A model generated the notes under the pieces. That model saw only the letters and a list, made by a program, of their open reading frames with translations. It did not search any database and had not been told where the DNA came from. From Phycomyces nitens (lineage: Eukaryota > Mucoromycota > Mucoromycetes > Mucorales > Phycomycetaceae), in NCBI GenBank assembly GCA_022702545.1, contig JAHRBC010000004.1, positions 2,728,001-2,792,000 on the forward strand: DNA of 64,000 bases, given 5' to 3'. Of the stretch, positions 1 to 11,392 are shown piece by piece (positions within the stretch are counted from its first letter, which is position 1; each line of letters starts with the position of its first letter). A program made the position numbers and the translations under genes.

Positions 1-537
1 ATAAAACTGAATATTGCCAAATAGCCAGCCGGCCTTGAATTGATTCCAGCTTACAATCTTTCTATATATTTTATGATGAAAAAGGTACAATTTTGCTGTC
101 CCGCAAAAGACGGAGATGTTCTCCAAGAGAGCATTCTACCATGAGTCATTTAAAGAATTTCTTTTTGAGTTACGGAACACTTGCTTGTGAGGAGCTTCAA
201 TGTTTGGCTGCAATGGATAGACAAAATTGCCCATACTCTTTCTTTAGATATTTTCACAAAAGAGTGACTGGGCTACAATACCATGGCTTCCTAAAACATG
301 GATTCTGTACAGGTTACATGGACCATTTTACTAGAGAAGAGAAGAAGAAGAAGAAAGAAAGAAAGAAACTGTGGCTTGCGCTCTTGACATTTACTTGCAG
401 AGAACAGAAAATTAGAAACAATTATTATTTTTTTCCCGGTTTCAATAGGCGCCCTCCTCCATGTAAACCGTCCTGACTGATTTTATTTTAATTATTTTCA
501 AAAGTGTCAAACTGGACTCTATTGCCAATCATTCTCA
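1..537. other. Upstream region of the helicase gene, no supported gene
   Basis: A plus-strand frame is open from 93 to 476, but it starts at a non-ATG codon, has an A/G-simple stretch near 340-370 giving a lysine/glutamate run, and resembles no family I know. I treat it as chance. The last 100 bases before 538 are AT-rich and are the likely promoter and 5' leader of the helicase gene. Confidence 0.5.
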
Positions 538-2148
538 ATGATCGCCCTCTTCTTGCCTTCATGGCGACCAATCCAGGCACGATCAAATTGTATTAAGCAA
601 TCAGCCGTCCTTCAGAAACTATGCCAGTTCTCTTCCACTCCAGTAGTTGCAACCAAGAGAGCTCAAATGAAGCGTCCCAATATCTCTACTCTCACCAAGC
701 ATCTTAAACCCGACGGCATGACAGGCAAGGAACGTCGCGACATGCTCAAGAACAACATAAAGGCACATCGACCCAAGAGTGCCAATGCACCCTATGTACC
801 CGTCAAACGACGTCTCGAGACAATTCGATCAAATATTGATTCCAAACCAAAACCAAAAGAGAATGTTCAGGAACTGACCGAATTCTTGGCCAAACAAACA
901 TTTGACGATCTCGGTCTATCACCCAATGTCATCTCAGCCGTAAGACTAGGTCATCTCAAAGACGTCGAGGATCCTTTACCTACTGAGATCCAGGCCTTGT
1001 CGATTCCCAAGATGCTTCATTCAAATCATCATGTGCTGTGTGCAGCCGAGACAGGTTCCGGCAAGACACTTGCATATCTCTTACCAACCCTACATATGCT
1101 AAAGGCAGATGAGGATAAAAAAGTGAAGCGAAGACTTGATCACCCTAGAGCCATTGTCCTTGTCCCGACACGCGAGCTGGTCTCCCAGGTCGTCAAGACA
1201 ACCAAATCACTTGGCCACCATGCCAAGCACCGTGCACTCGGCTTGACTTCTCGTACCCCCCGCCACAAACTATTGGAAAGTCTGGCTGATGGGCCTGTGG
1301 ATATCCTGGTGACAATTCCTACTGCTCTCAACACATTCCTCAAAAACCAGACCTTGTCTTTGGCTGACACTCGCTACCTGATCATTGACGAGGCCGATTC
1401 ATTGTTTGATTCTGGATGGGGTGAGGATTGCCAGTCGATTATCAAGGAACTCCAGACAATTGCAGCCAAGCAAAAGGTGCAAGAGAAGATCATTGTTGTC
1501 TCTGCAACCCTTCCGAAATCTGTCCATGGTGTACTTGACACTCTTTTCCCCAAGCTAGTCAAGATCACCACACCGTCTCTCCATCGTGCCCTGCCGAATC
1601 TCAAGCAGTCGTTTGTTGATCTTGCGAGATTCAATGGTAACCGACAAATGGCTCTGTTGGAGGTCTTGAAAAAGAATATAAAAGACGGAAAGACGCTTGT
1701 TTTCTGCAATACCAAAAAAGCTGTCGATATTCTTCATAGTTGGCTAAAGACCAAGAATATCAATGCCCTGGCCCTCTACAAAGACGCACAGATGAGTCGT
1801 GAGGAGACCTTGCGTCTGTTTAGTACTCCGGCAGATACGATCCCAATTGAAGATGTCCGGGAACACAAGAACGAGGAAAAGGGACCTTTGGAAACAGACA
1901 AGAAAGACGTACTGAATACCAATGTGCTGTTGAGTACGGATATTGCTTCGCGCGGAATTGATACTACATTTGTGGACCATGTCATCCTCTATGACTTTCC
2001 TACCTCGGTCGTAGATTACCTTCACCGTGTAGGCAGGACAGCCAGAGCAGGAAAGACTGGCAAGGCTACTTCGTTGATCGGACGCAAGGACAGAATGATG
2101 TCTGATCGTATTCGGCGCTCAATTCGTGAAGGATCGGTGATGACTTGA
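538..2148 (+). CDS. Mitochondrial DEAD-box RNA helicase, Mrh4-like
   Basis: Single-exon gene of 536 aa. DEAD-box helicases remodel RNA using ATP; the Mrh4 branch acts in assembly of the mitochondrial large ribosomal subunit. Visible motifs: motif I AETGSGKT (residues 170-177), motif Ia-like VPTREL, motif II DEAD (284-287), motif III SAT (322-324), motif V region STDIASRGID and motif VI HRVGRTARAG (from 496). The first 40 residues are rich in Arg, Ser, Gln and Lys with almost no acidic residues, consistent with a mitochondrial targeting peptide; this supports the first ATG at 538. The insert between helicase motifs IV and V is charged and divergent, as is usual in Mrh4. It is the only recognised gene here without introns. 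The DEAD-box call is certain; assignment to Mrh4 rests on the divergent core and presequence. Confidence 0.9.
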   Translation: MIALFLPSWRPIQARSNCIKQSAVLQKLCQFSSTPVVATKRAQMKRPNISTLTKHLKPDGMTGKERRDMLKNNIKAHRPKSANAPYVPVKRRLETIRSNIDSKPKPKENVQELTEFLAKQTFDDLGLSPNVISAVRLGHLKDVEDPLPTEIQALSIPKMLHSNHHVLCAAETGSGKTLAYLLPTLHMLKADEDKKVKRRLDHPRAIVLVPTRELVSQVVKTTKSLGHHAKHRALGLTSRTPRHKLLESLADGPVDILVTIPTALNTFLKNQTLSLADTRYLIIDEADSLFDSGWGEDCQSIIKELQTIAAKQKVQEKIIVVSATLPKSVHGVLDTLFPKLVKITTPSLHRALPNLKQSFVDLARFNGNRQMALLEVLKKNIKDGKTLVFCNTKKAVDILHSWLKTKNINALALYKDAQMSREETLRLFSTPADTIPIEDVREHKNEEKGPLETDKKDVLNTNVLLSTDIASRGIDTTFVDHVILYDFPTSVVDYLHRVGRTARAGKTGKATSLIGRKDRMMSDRIRRSIREGSVMT

Positions 2149-2460
2149 GACGACAATGCGTCTGGCTGTGTGACATTAAAAGGAGAGAGCGCCTATTCAA
2201 ACAAGACATGTGTCGATCTTTATTTTTTCTGTTTTCTAGTCCATCTTTATTAGAATCATTGAGAGAGTTTTTTATATATATATATCGTAAGTGTGTACAG
2301 ATATAGGAAAAAGACATATACAAGCAAAGGAAATACATAGGCATAAAGAGTAGAAAGCCGACAAGAACCATGCGGAAAATAAGAAATCATATACAGCACA
2401 TACAAAGAAAGAAAGAAAGAAAAATTTACATAAATTTATATATAAAAGAAAAAGAAATCA
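2149..2460. other. 3' flank of helicase and of a possible convergent small gene
   Basis: AT-rich DNA with a short TA run (2274-2286) and a GAAA-type run (about 2406-2420). No coding frame is convincing. It would carry the 3' ends of two converging transcripts if the small ORF at 2461-2679 is real. Confidence 0.4.
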
Positions 2461-2679
2461 TTATGAGCATAGGGATTCTGTCTGGTCCTCGGACTCTACA
2501 AGACTCGGGAAAGACACATAGTCTTCTTTGAACGACAGGCTCTCTTTGTTGTCGCGCCAATCGGTAGAAGACGCAATTGAGTGGACAGACGAGGAAGACG
2601 AGTGGGTAGCAGATTGGTCTTCCTGGTGCTTTGGTTGCTGTCTGTATCCTCTGGTAAAATCAACCAGGCATTGCAACAT
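2461..2679 (-). CDS. Possible small hypothetical protein, 72 aa
   Basis: Minus-strand ATG ORF of 72 aa with a short basic start (MLQCLVDFTRGYRQQ) followed by a serine-, aspartate- and glutamate-rich tail. I recognise no domain. In favour: a TATAAATA-like box lies about 120 bases upstream (near 2800 on the minus strand), the presumed leader is pyrimidine-rich, and base composition is less AT-biased than the flanks. Against: it is very short and low-complexity. An intron joining it to other exons cannot be excluded. Confidence 0.35.
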   Translation of the reverse strand: MLQCLVDFTRGYRQQPKHQEDQSATHSSSSSVHSIASSTDWRDNKESLSFKEDYVSFPSLVESEDQTESLCS

Positions 2680-5600
2680 CCTGATGGAACCAGAGATTTT
2701 GTTAAATGTGGGGAGGAGGAGGAATTAATGAATTTTGGATAATGAGAAAGAGATGTGAATATTGAGGCTCTCTCTTTTTTTGGATTGACAGGTTGCCTGT
2801 ATTTATAATTATTTTTGGTTGGTTGGTTTATTCGGCAATGCCTTCAATTCTTCCTTGATCTATATATTGGTCTTGACGGGACACCAAAGAAAACGTACGA
2901 ATAAAGCCATGACAACGTGGTTGAGTGTGTTTTACTCAAAAGTACAAAAAAAGACGAATTTGTCTCCAAAGCCCGTGAACACATGATCGAGACCTCTTGA
3001 AGGTCTATGAGGGCGATCCTTGGCAAGTCAGTAAACATTAGTGATCGTTTTGGTCGGCGCACATTACAGGGGCTATAAAAAGACTGGGACATTGGTAATC
3101 CGATTAAAAGCACAGTTGAGCCAAAGGGTTTAATAAGTTATATATAGAATATACACATTAGAATGGTTTTTTTAATTGTCTTGGTGCCTTTACGATCATA
3201 ATAGCCATCCAGAAAGACCATTAGGATATCAATTGAAGGTCATGGAAAAGTACAAGGCCGATTAGTATATAGTCAAGTGATTGTGTTTAACAATGAGCAT
3301 AAGTATATACCTGTCATACAAAGGTTACAAGCTTTATTGGCCTCGAGAGATCATTTCAAAGCACTCTTTACGGTCCTCATGCTTAAATCTGATAACCTTT
3401 GCTTTTTAGAGTCATAATTAATATTAGGCATATTTTTTTTAATATTTTAATAACAAAATAGATGTATAGTCTTGTAAAAGACCAAGTTTTAAAAATAACA
3501 CGGTAACACCAATTTAAATATAGGATACCTCCTTTGATGATAGCAGAAATAATAATAATAATAATAATAACAAGTCGTATTTTATTTTTCTTTTTCTTTT
3601 TAACAAGATAACCTCGAGAGTATAGAGAAAGCAGATCAATTTATATGTCTTGATATCTTGTAAAGAAACCAAACATTTTACTGAAAAGATGGACCAATTT
3701 ATAGAGTGTAAAGAAAGCAAGTGGAGTCCGGACTTTGGACAAGTAGTCATGTCAAAGGGTGCGGGCCGCAGTATCCCTTGCCTCCTGAGAATACTGAATA
3801 AAATCCAATCAAGCCACTATTTAACCCACACCATTTTCTAGTTGGTGTTTTATCTTATTATTATTTTTAGGAAACAGGAACTGTCAAGATATACAGCACC
3901 GAGCACATGTATTGATCAGTGAGCACAAGGGCTCAATAGACATTTTCTTTTTTGACTGATATCCCTAGACCTAAAAGCTGACATTTGTACATATCTTTAT
4001 TGCCAAAGTCTCCAAGGGCAATAATACTATCACTAGTGTCAAAAAGGTACTTGGTTAATCAAAGGAATGGCCAGGAATGGTTCTTGGAGGAAGATGTAGT
4101 GGGTGCATAGATGTCCAGCTAGCTAAACATGACCTACCAGTACATACAAAAGGACCTAAATCCAAAAAAATAAAAAAAATTATGGATTCTAGATCCAAAA
4201 TACATCCAGGCACTCTGCAAATACTGTGTTTTGGAGCAAGAATGTAGCCTCTGCTAGACTTGTTTGGAAAATGGGCCAATTCAACACGGATATGTTTATA
4301 TTGTTTGATGATTTATCAGTCGATCAAAATCATAATCGTTACAATGATTTCGTCAACAGAATGGTGGTTATGGTATTATAAGCGAACAAGCATGTGGTTT
4401 CTATAAAAGAACTAAAGGTCTATTATTGAAGCTTGATTGGGAAGCCAAGATAAAACTACTGATTGTAGAATAGAGAATAAGTTTTGTATTTTTAATTGTA
4501 CTTGTATCTATTACCAATATTCAATATAGTCCTGTTTGAATATTTGTCCTGATCCAAAAAAAAAAAGAAAGAGGGTCTGGATTTCTCAAGAACCATTCAA
4601 CAGGTCTTGCCGATACTAAAATCTATCATTAGCACAAAAAGTATTCATGAAATAGATAAAGGCTCGAATGAATAACTAGTAGTGCTGATTAGAAAAAGAC
4701 AAGACTTGTAATTTTGAATGGTAGCAAGATCTATGAACTTTGCAACTTGTTTCTCTACAGGAAACAGTAGCTACCACAAAGGATTCCTTTAAAAAAAAAG
4801 ATGATATTATCTTGTGGGCATGTTCTGGAATTACATGGCCTGTATAAAGTATATTGGTCCCTTGGTAATAAACTCAAGTTCACTACCATGAGTACAAAAA
4901 TCATAAATTGTATTACTCCACATCCATATCTTGAGAGATATAAAGTAACCAAAATGGTGGCACAATTGGAGAATACAAGGTACAATATTTCGGCAGAAAA
5001 ATCCTTTTAAGAACCATGTTAATGGGATGAGTATATATTGATAACATCATTTTTTTAGATAAAATAGAAAAAAACATGTATTCAGATCATTTCAACAGTC
5101 GGCCCCTCTTCATTTCCTAATTCTAACATTGGCTTTTAAAAAATGATAATTGCAGTCCTCACAGCTAAAATTATATAGTTACTCTAAAAATAGACTGTAA
5201 ATCCAACAAAAACAGATTTATAGATTCCTTATAATTCACCTTTGATATTGGTCTTGAGACTCAAATAAAATATTGGTTATATAGTCATGATTTCTGGCAC
5301 CAGCTTGGCCAATGCATTATATAACAAAATGTCTTTTTATTCTAGGATATCTAAGCCAATACTTGATTTAATTATATATATATATAAACCTCTGGGCAGT
5401 AAGCACATTTCCGCTGTTTAATGTATAAGCAAAAAGGCTCTGTATAGTTTTTTTTTTTTTAAAAAAAAATGGCAGCAATTATATTTTGGGTGCAGTACAT
5501 ATTGTATGTGTCATGCAACTTCTTTATGATTAAAATGAAATGTACTTTGGCCAATGCTTAATAATCTTGATGACTAGTATAGATCATATCAGTGGTCTCT

Positions 5601-7014
5601 GTACAGACAATTTAAACTAGTTTAACATGCCATGCTTATAATTCAAGTGTAAAAAATAAATCAACTCGCAACTTTAGACCAAAAATGACTAAATAAATCC
5701 CAAATCTATTTTTAGATTCACATCCTGTTCCTCTCATATATATTTGACTTTGGAAAAATCAAATGCACAGAAATATCTAATTTGAGTCTGAATATTCTAT
5801 TTATAGAAATGCCTACAGGGCTTTCACAGCGTAAAAATAACCAATTGAGTCTTAAATTTAGAAATGTAATTTGATTGGGACAGCAAAATAAGAAACGCAG
5901 ATTGACATTAGGGGATGTAAAATGGAGTCTTTGTCTTTCTAAAGAAGTACCGCTCATATTAGAGAGGGTTGTTGGGTCGGATAGCATGAGACGATTGTTG
6001 TCTTGGCAACTCTGCTCAGCAATGAACAAGTGTATGCTTGGGCATATATTGACATGTCTGTTCCACAAAGATTACAATGCCTGGAGATCATAATATCTAA
6101 TACTGCAAATGTCTATCCCGATATTCTTACATATCTATTCATATAGTGGCTAAGGATGGCTTGCTTTTAGTATCAATTTATCCCTCCCCCTAAAACAACT
6201 ACTGACACTGTGACAGACAGCTTGTGCTCTGTAGGATTTACCTGTGAAATAACATTTTATTGCCATGTCAATATAACCAAGAGATCCACGCTTCTTTATG
6301 TGAGTTATTAGAGCCCATGCACTCGAGTCCAACTGTAAGGGTTTTCAAAAAAGTATAATAGATTTTCTTTGTTGGATTGAAAGTCAAAATGTTTAATATC
6401 ATATTCTTTGGGGCCGGGATAAACGGAACAAGGGGGAGGAAGAATCTTGAAACTCTGGTATATGGTCACCAAACCACTATACCTCTTTATTTATTTTATT
6501 TTAAAGAGACACCAAACTCTTTCCTCTCTGATATGTTACCTAGCTCATCAATGTTGGACAAGCACCACCTATATCGTCAGTTGTCCTAATATAAAACATG
6601 ATCATCACTTGTCATACTCGTCCATGGACTTTTCTTTTTATTTCTAGTTTTCCAATGTGTTATACGTATAGGATTTAGAAACATTAAAGCTAAACTTTGG
6701 CTATTTATTTCGACATGGCACAAACATTGCTTCTCTCTGCTGTTTATTTTTTCCGATTCATGTCTAAAGGTAGGCATAATATCAAGAAAGGGCTTTGTCG
6801 AGTATTTTTCTTGTGCAATACAAAACAATGGCTGGTGGTTTATTTCTATTTCTAAAACATAAAGGGCTTATAAAGACCTTTTTTAGATTTCTTAACCTTT
6901 TAAGGGATGATGCCAGAATACCAGTCGCTTGTGGTCTAGACACAATACTTGATCCAGGATATGTTTGTATACAGCGTACGTGTTTGTGTGTGTGTGTTTT
7001 TGCCTTTATTTACT

Positions 7015-7036
7015 GATACTGGTACTGGTACTGGTA
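7015..7036. repeat. Tandem hexamer ACTGGT, about 3.5 copies
   Basis: A short perfect tandem repeat in intergenic DNA just after a TG-rich stretch (6981-6999). No gene context. Confidence 0.7.
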
Positions 7037-8121
7037 CAAGCAGTGTATAAAAATGTACATGTATGTTTATTATTTAGGGAAAAAGTTGTTCTGAATCTTT
7101 TGGCATTGAAGTAAGTATATCATTGATGTTTGTGTAAGCGGTTTTAGCTATCTTTAATAATCTGTACAAAGAGTTTTGTACTTGCAAAAAACCAAAACCA
7201 AAACCATCATATTTCATATGAAAATATATTATGACAGTTTGTCCAATCTAGGATATATATTTTTTATTTTGATCCATCACCAAAATACAATATTAGAATG
7301 TTTTGAATTTGACTTTTGTGCACCTCTGGGCTTATTTCTTGTAAAACTACATGTAATTACTCTTGTTCTTTATCATGATACTCAGGGCATATATCTATAG
7401 TCGTCTTATTTGTGGGATCAAGCATTATATCATATCAATACAACAACATCAAATAAAAATGCATAAAAGAATGTAAAATTCCAAGATATTTCAATTAAAT
7501 TTCGAAATTTAATATACTTTTTTTTTATTAGACATCTATGTATCTATCTGGAATGAATGCAAGCCATTTTATTACTATTATTATTATTTAAAAAAAACTA
7601 TATCTGAGCCCAGTGTAAATAAGTTTAGTTTTGCACTACAATTAGGCAGCCAACAAAACAAATTGGCTTGATACTCACACAGTAAACTGGAAAGAGGCAC
7701 GTATTTAGCTTACCTTAGTTTTTTGAAATAGTTTTTTTTCCTTGAATGACGCGCCTAATGGTTTATTGATAATCTTGTTGTTGGCTGCTGGAAGATTGAT
7801 AGAATATCGCCTGTTATTTTTATTTTTATTTTCTGTGATTCCATGATAAGCAAAAACTGGTCTTTAGATGGAGAAATATTGAGAGAACTCTCTGGCAACT
7901 ATTATTTTCTCTATTATTAGAACCACAAATGCACACAGATGCTAAAGATCTCGGGTTAAAAAATATAAAGATTCCAAGATATTTTAAAACTGAATTAATA
8001 CAGAGTGATGTTGAGATGAAAATAAATAAAGCAACAAGATTACAAGTTTCTTTATAGCTCAAGTATCTCTAAACATATAGTATTAAATCCCGAGAAAGCA
8101 CCAATAAACAAGGTTCTCGGT

Positions 8122-8140
8122 GGGAGGGTGGGAGGGAGGG
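8122..8140 (+). repeat. G-quadruplex-type tract
   Basis: The 19-base run GGGAGGGTGGGAGGGAGGG contains five G3 tracts separated by single bases, a very stable class of G-quadruplex sequence. It stands alone inside several kb of AT-rich DNA and is not next to a gene I can model. Confidence 0.8.
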
Positions 8141-9110
8141 TTCGATTGGTCTCCTGCTAATGTAAACTTGGTCTTTTGGGTAAGCAGTGCAGTGCAGTTT
8201 ATTCAATTCATCTATCATTATTTTTAATTTCCAAGGAAATCTGTACATATTCTGAACAGTACAACTTAATATAACCCAACCCCTTTTTTTTCAGTATCAC
8301 TCAAAATATACTTTTGTTGGTAACACAGTTCATATTGCCAACATTGATCATCTTCACTGGCGATTGTTTTTATTATAATGATCGTCTCATGCATCTCTAG
8401 TTAGCCATAAACCCACTTTCTTTATTGTTCAGACTGCATTGGAATCACTATGCCTGGCCTACTCTCGACTCGAGCTATTGATCTTTTTATATCTAGCACT
8501 ACAAGAGTCTGCCAATAGAGCGACGTTTTTTTTGGGGGCTTTCAATAATATCCTTGCTGACCAGATAGGCCCAAGAGCAATTTTTATATATATATAAAAA
8601 CAGCTTTCCACTCGCGCGGAATTTGGTGGTTGGTAGATCTACCTACAAGGTTTTTTTTCATATCCAGTATCCATAGTTACCTCTCCACAACTCTATACGC
8701 CTGATCGACCTTGCGCAGGATGGTACAAATTCTGGAACCTCTAGTTCCCACATGAGAGTCGTATAGTCTACCAAAGCTACTTGAGAGCACCTTGGACAGT
8801 TATTTATATTTTGTAAATAATCTGCCGATTTAATAAACGACGATCTCTGCTGTCAACAAGATATTTGGCCGTCTTTTGATAATCCTTCCTCGGAAATAGA
8901 TCATGTAACCTTTAATGCTGGTACAATGTACACTCACCTGACAAGCCACATTTACCAAAGGGTTGAAGATAGTTGTAGATGTCTCTACTGGACAACCATG
9001 GCTGCTATAATTGTACGACCTAAATGTCTCCAAGACTTGCTCAAATACCTTTATGAAATTAAACGACATATATTTGCCATTTATACTCGAGAGACAAAGA
9101 TGTATGTTTT

Positions 9111-9137
9111 ATAAAATAAATAAATAAATAAATAAAT
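9111..9137. repeat. AAAT microsatellite
   Basis: About six copies of the tetramer in intergenic DNA. No function can be inferred. Confidence 0.8.
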
Positions 9138-9579
9138 GCTGTCTAACAATCGAACAAGATCCTTTTTGCATACTCTCAAACAGATATATGTATATTATTT
9201 TTGGGAAATCAATTTGATGGTTCAACAAAAAAGGGAATCCTTGTTCTTTTTGTTGGACTTGTTACATGCCCAAAGAATCCTCGGTGCCAATAGAGAATAG
9301 GTGGCCACAAATTCCTTGGCACGACCTTTGATTTTGACTAGATTACACATTCTTACAAGGTAAACTCGGTCATTTTTACATGACTATGTTGGATATATCT
9401 GGACACCACGAGGTTGAATATTGTAGTACGGCCCTTACACTCTAATTCATCTAGTGGATAATTTGATTTAAGTGCATTTTAGTTTTTTATTTATTTATTT
9501 ATTATACAGCATACAAGAGATAAAGAGATACAATATTTTTATATATATATTTATATATATTTATAGCAAACCGTCTTTG

Positions 9580-10098
9580 TTAAATATAAATATGAATCAC
9601 TTCAATAGGAACCAGTGGTGAGGGCGGTGATGGTGTGAGTTCATCATGATGTTTGCTACGCCATAGCTTTCGTGATTTTCTACGATCCCTAGACTTTGGT
9701 GATCTTGATGAATCATCAGATGGATCATCAGTTATTTCGCTTTCAATGATCTCTGCAACATCAGAGGACGACACAATGACTGCTGATTCGACTAGAACTG
9801 ATGAATCAAGATCATCATCGCTGTCGTCCAAAGGTTGAATAAAGGATTCCTGCAAAAGTGAAGGGAACCAGCGAGCTTCAATGTCGTCTTCATCAGTGTC
9901 ACTGAAATTCAAGTCTTCGTGCTCAAAGGCAGCCATGTCGGACCAGTCAGTGTCTGCATCGCTAATCTCATACGATGGGCCTTTTAAAAGTGAGTTGGGT
10001 GAGATATCTGGCTCGCCTTGTATTTCTTGGACCAAAACAGTCGTCACAGCTGCTCCTTCTCCGTCCTGAATATGTTCACAGCTGTAAAGATAGCTCAT
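9580..10098 (-). CDS. Acidic hypothetical protein, 172 aa
   Basis: Minus-strand ATG ORF of 172 aa without introns. The protein is strongly acidic: repeated Asp/Ser/Glu blocks (DTDWSDM, FSDTDEDD, DDSDDDLDSS, ESEITDDPSDDSS) are followed by a short basic patch (SRDRRKSRKLWRSKHH) and a proline-rich end. No known domain is recognised; the acidic stretch plus basic patch could fit a nuclear or chromatin-associated protein, but that is guesswork. The ORF is about 200 bp downstream of the Rpp1 gene on the same strand, and its composition is less AT-biased than the flanks, which supports coding. Confidence 0.55.
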   Translation of the reverse strand: MSYLYSCEHIQDGEGAAVTTVLVQEIQGEPDISPNSLLKGPSYEISDADTDWSDMAAFEHEDLNFSDTDEDDIEARWFPSLLQESFIQPLDDSDDDLDSSVLVESAVIVSSSDVAEIIESEITDDPSDDSSRSPKSRDRRKSRKLWRSKHHDELTPSPPSPLVPIEVIHIYI

Positions 10099-10302
10099 TT
10101 GGCACTTTTTTTTGGGGGGGCTGCAGGATAACCAAGTAGAAAGAGAAAGGGTTTGGAAATAAAATTGTGAAAAAGAGACTTTATTGTGGTAATGGTAATA
10201 GTTGTAGTAGTTGTAGACTTGACGTCATGGCTTTCTCTCCGCTGTAAGAAGCATGAAAGTGTATATATATAAATAATAAATAATAAATATTTATCTATTT
10301 AT

Positions 10303-10920
10303 TTATTTGTTATAGCAATTTATCCTTCTTGACTGTATCCATACGCCCAAATCATGCATAGTCATGCACTTTGCCTTGTCATTCGGCAACCCAATTGATT
10401 TGGCGCTGTGCAAGGCCAGATATTATACATGTATAAAATATAAAATAAAAAGATAGAGAGAGAATTATTTGTGTTGCATTGGATTATTTACAATCAATTA
10501 TACCACTTACAAGTAATATACATCACCAGGAGCACGAATCTCCGAGACAGACAATGCCTCGCTGGACAGCAGCAAATGGTGCTTTCCAGTGTAATTGGCC
10601 CATTGCTTGGCTATCTGGAGCAAGTATCCTCGGGCAGTAGAATCTGGAATCAAATATAATCAGCCAAAGTGGCCTTGTACTGATTGTCAAGTTCTTGCCT
10701 CTAATTCCAGGGCTATAGCATATTTCAAAGTAAATGTCTCGGTTGACTGCTGTTTGGACCAGCAGAGGATCGATATGAAAAGGCAGTCTCTGAGAACAGT
10801 CCAAAGCAATCACATCAACCCCAAGACAAGTGCATGCCTGTTCAAACACCTCTGGTGCACTTGTACGAATGGCCACCAAGTCATAGTGTTCGCGTGCCCT
10901 CTCGATAGCATCCTAATGTA

Positions 10921-10951
<31 letters not shown>

Positions 10952-11392
10952 ATAATTATATATTATGTGATCCTGAGCACAAGGTCATACAATCCTCAAA
11001 TTACATTTGGCACGAGAGTGTTGGTATCAATTGTTAATCTGGAAAGCTGGTTTACTGGATATTTGACTTGGTCAAATACAATTGGTTCAATACGCTTAAA
11101 CTACATTTGATATTCATAATATTATTTATACTTGTTTAAACCGTTTCTCGTGATTCACGCTCCAAGACTTGCCTTTGTTGGATCATAACCATCCATCACA
11201 TGGTTGAGTGCAATCGTACTATTGTCCACTACAAGCAAGATTATAATTTGTTTTTGTTTGTTTTTTTTTTTTAAAAAAAAAACAATAGAATCTGTCCATA
11301 CATTGACTGAATCGAGAGAGGATGAGCAAGAGTCTTTCGATTGTTTTATGATCCCGTTGTTCTGGACATGGGATGTTCAAATCGTACAACAT
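10303..11392 (-). CDS. RPP1: RNase P/MRP protein subunit Rpp1/Rpp30
   Basis: Six exons: 11392-11302, 11228-11173, 11100-11004, 10912-10699, 10643-10511, 10405-10303, giving about 230 aa. Rpp1/Rpp30 is a protein subunit of RNase P and RNase MRP, which process pre-tRNA and pre-rRNA. Family signatures: start MLYDLNIPCP; ALNHVMDGYDP; SRLTIDT; YDLVAIRT; IYFEICYSPGIRDSTARGYL; LLLSSEALSVSEIRAPGDVYY; and a C-terminal IGLPNDKAK block like yeast NLGLPSDRCSKAM. Two introns have GC donors (11172-11171 and 10698-10697); the second is needed to keep the conserved IRDST motif. Exon 3 reads IEPIVFDQVKYPVNQL and then shifts frame at a GGG run (plus strand 11040-11042); with one G fewer it continues into the conserved RLTI. 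Either the sequence has a one-base error, the gene is broken, or a GT-AG intron (about 11160-11050) skips this segment and gives a shorter, less family-like product. Confidence 0.85.
10918..10956. repeat. TA-rich microsatellite in an Rpp1 intron
   Basis: An AT dinucleotide run interrupted by G fills much of the third intron of the RNase P subunit gene. Not coding. Confidence 0.7.

Larger units (their letters stand above)
2680..9579. other. AT-rich gene-poor region of nearly 7 kb
   Basis: No frame longer than about 120 codons, and none with domain-like content, on either strand. The region holds simple repeats: an ATA/AAT run near 3548-3570, TA runs, a tandem ACTGGT repeat near 7015-7036, a G-rich tract at 8122-8140 and an AAAT run at 9111-9137. 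I saw no tRNA, rRNA or transposase signature. It could hold unrecognised non-coding transcripts or relics too decayed to read by eye. Confidence 0.5.

Noticed and set aside
93..476. 127-codon plus-strand open frame at the left edge
   Set aside because: No ATG at its start, contains a purine-repeat lysine run, no recognisable domain or splice partners.
8100..8200. GGTTCGA stretch that could be a tRNA T-loop
   Set aside because: No acceptor stem, D-loop or anticodon arm can be folded around it; it is the end of the G-rich tract.
10690..10705. Alternative GT donor in RPP1 exon 4 (AATCA/GTACAAG)
   Set aside because: It stays in frame but replaces the universal IRDST motif by GIRGKNLTINST; the GC donor restores the conserved motif exactly.
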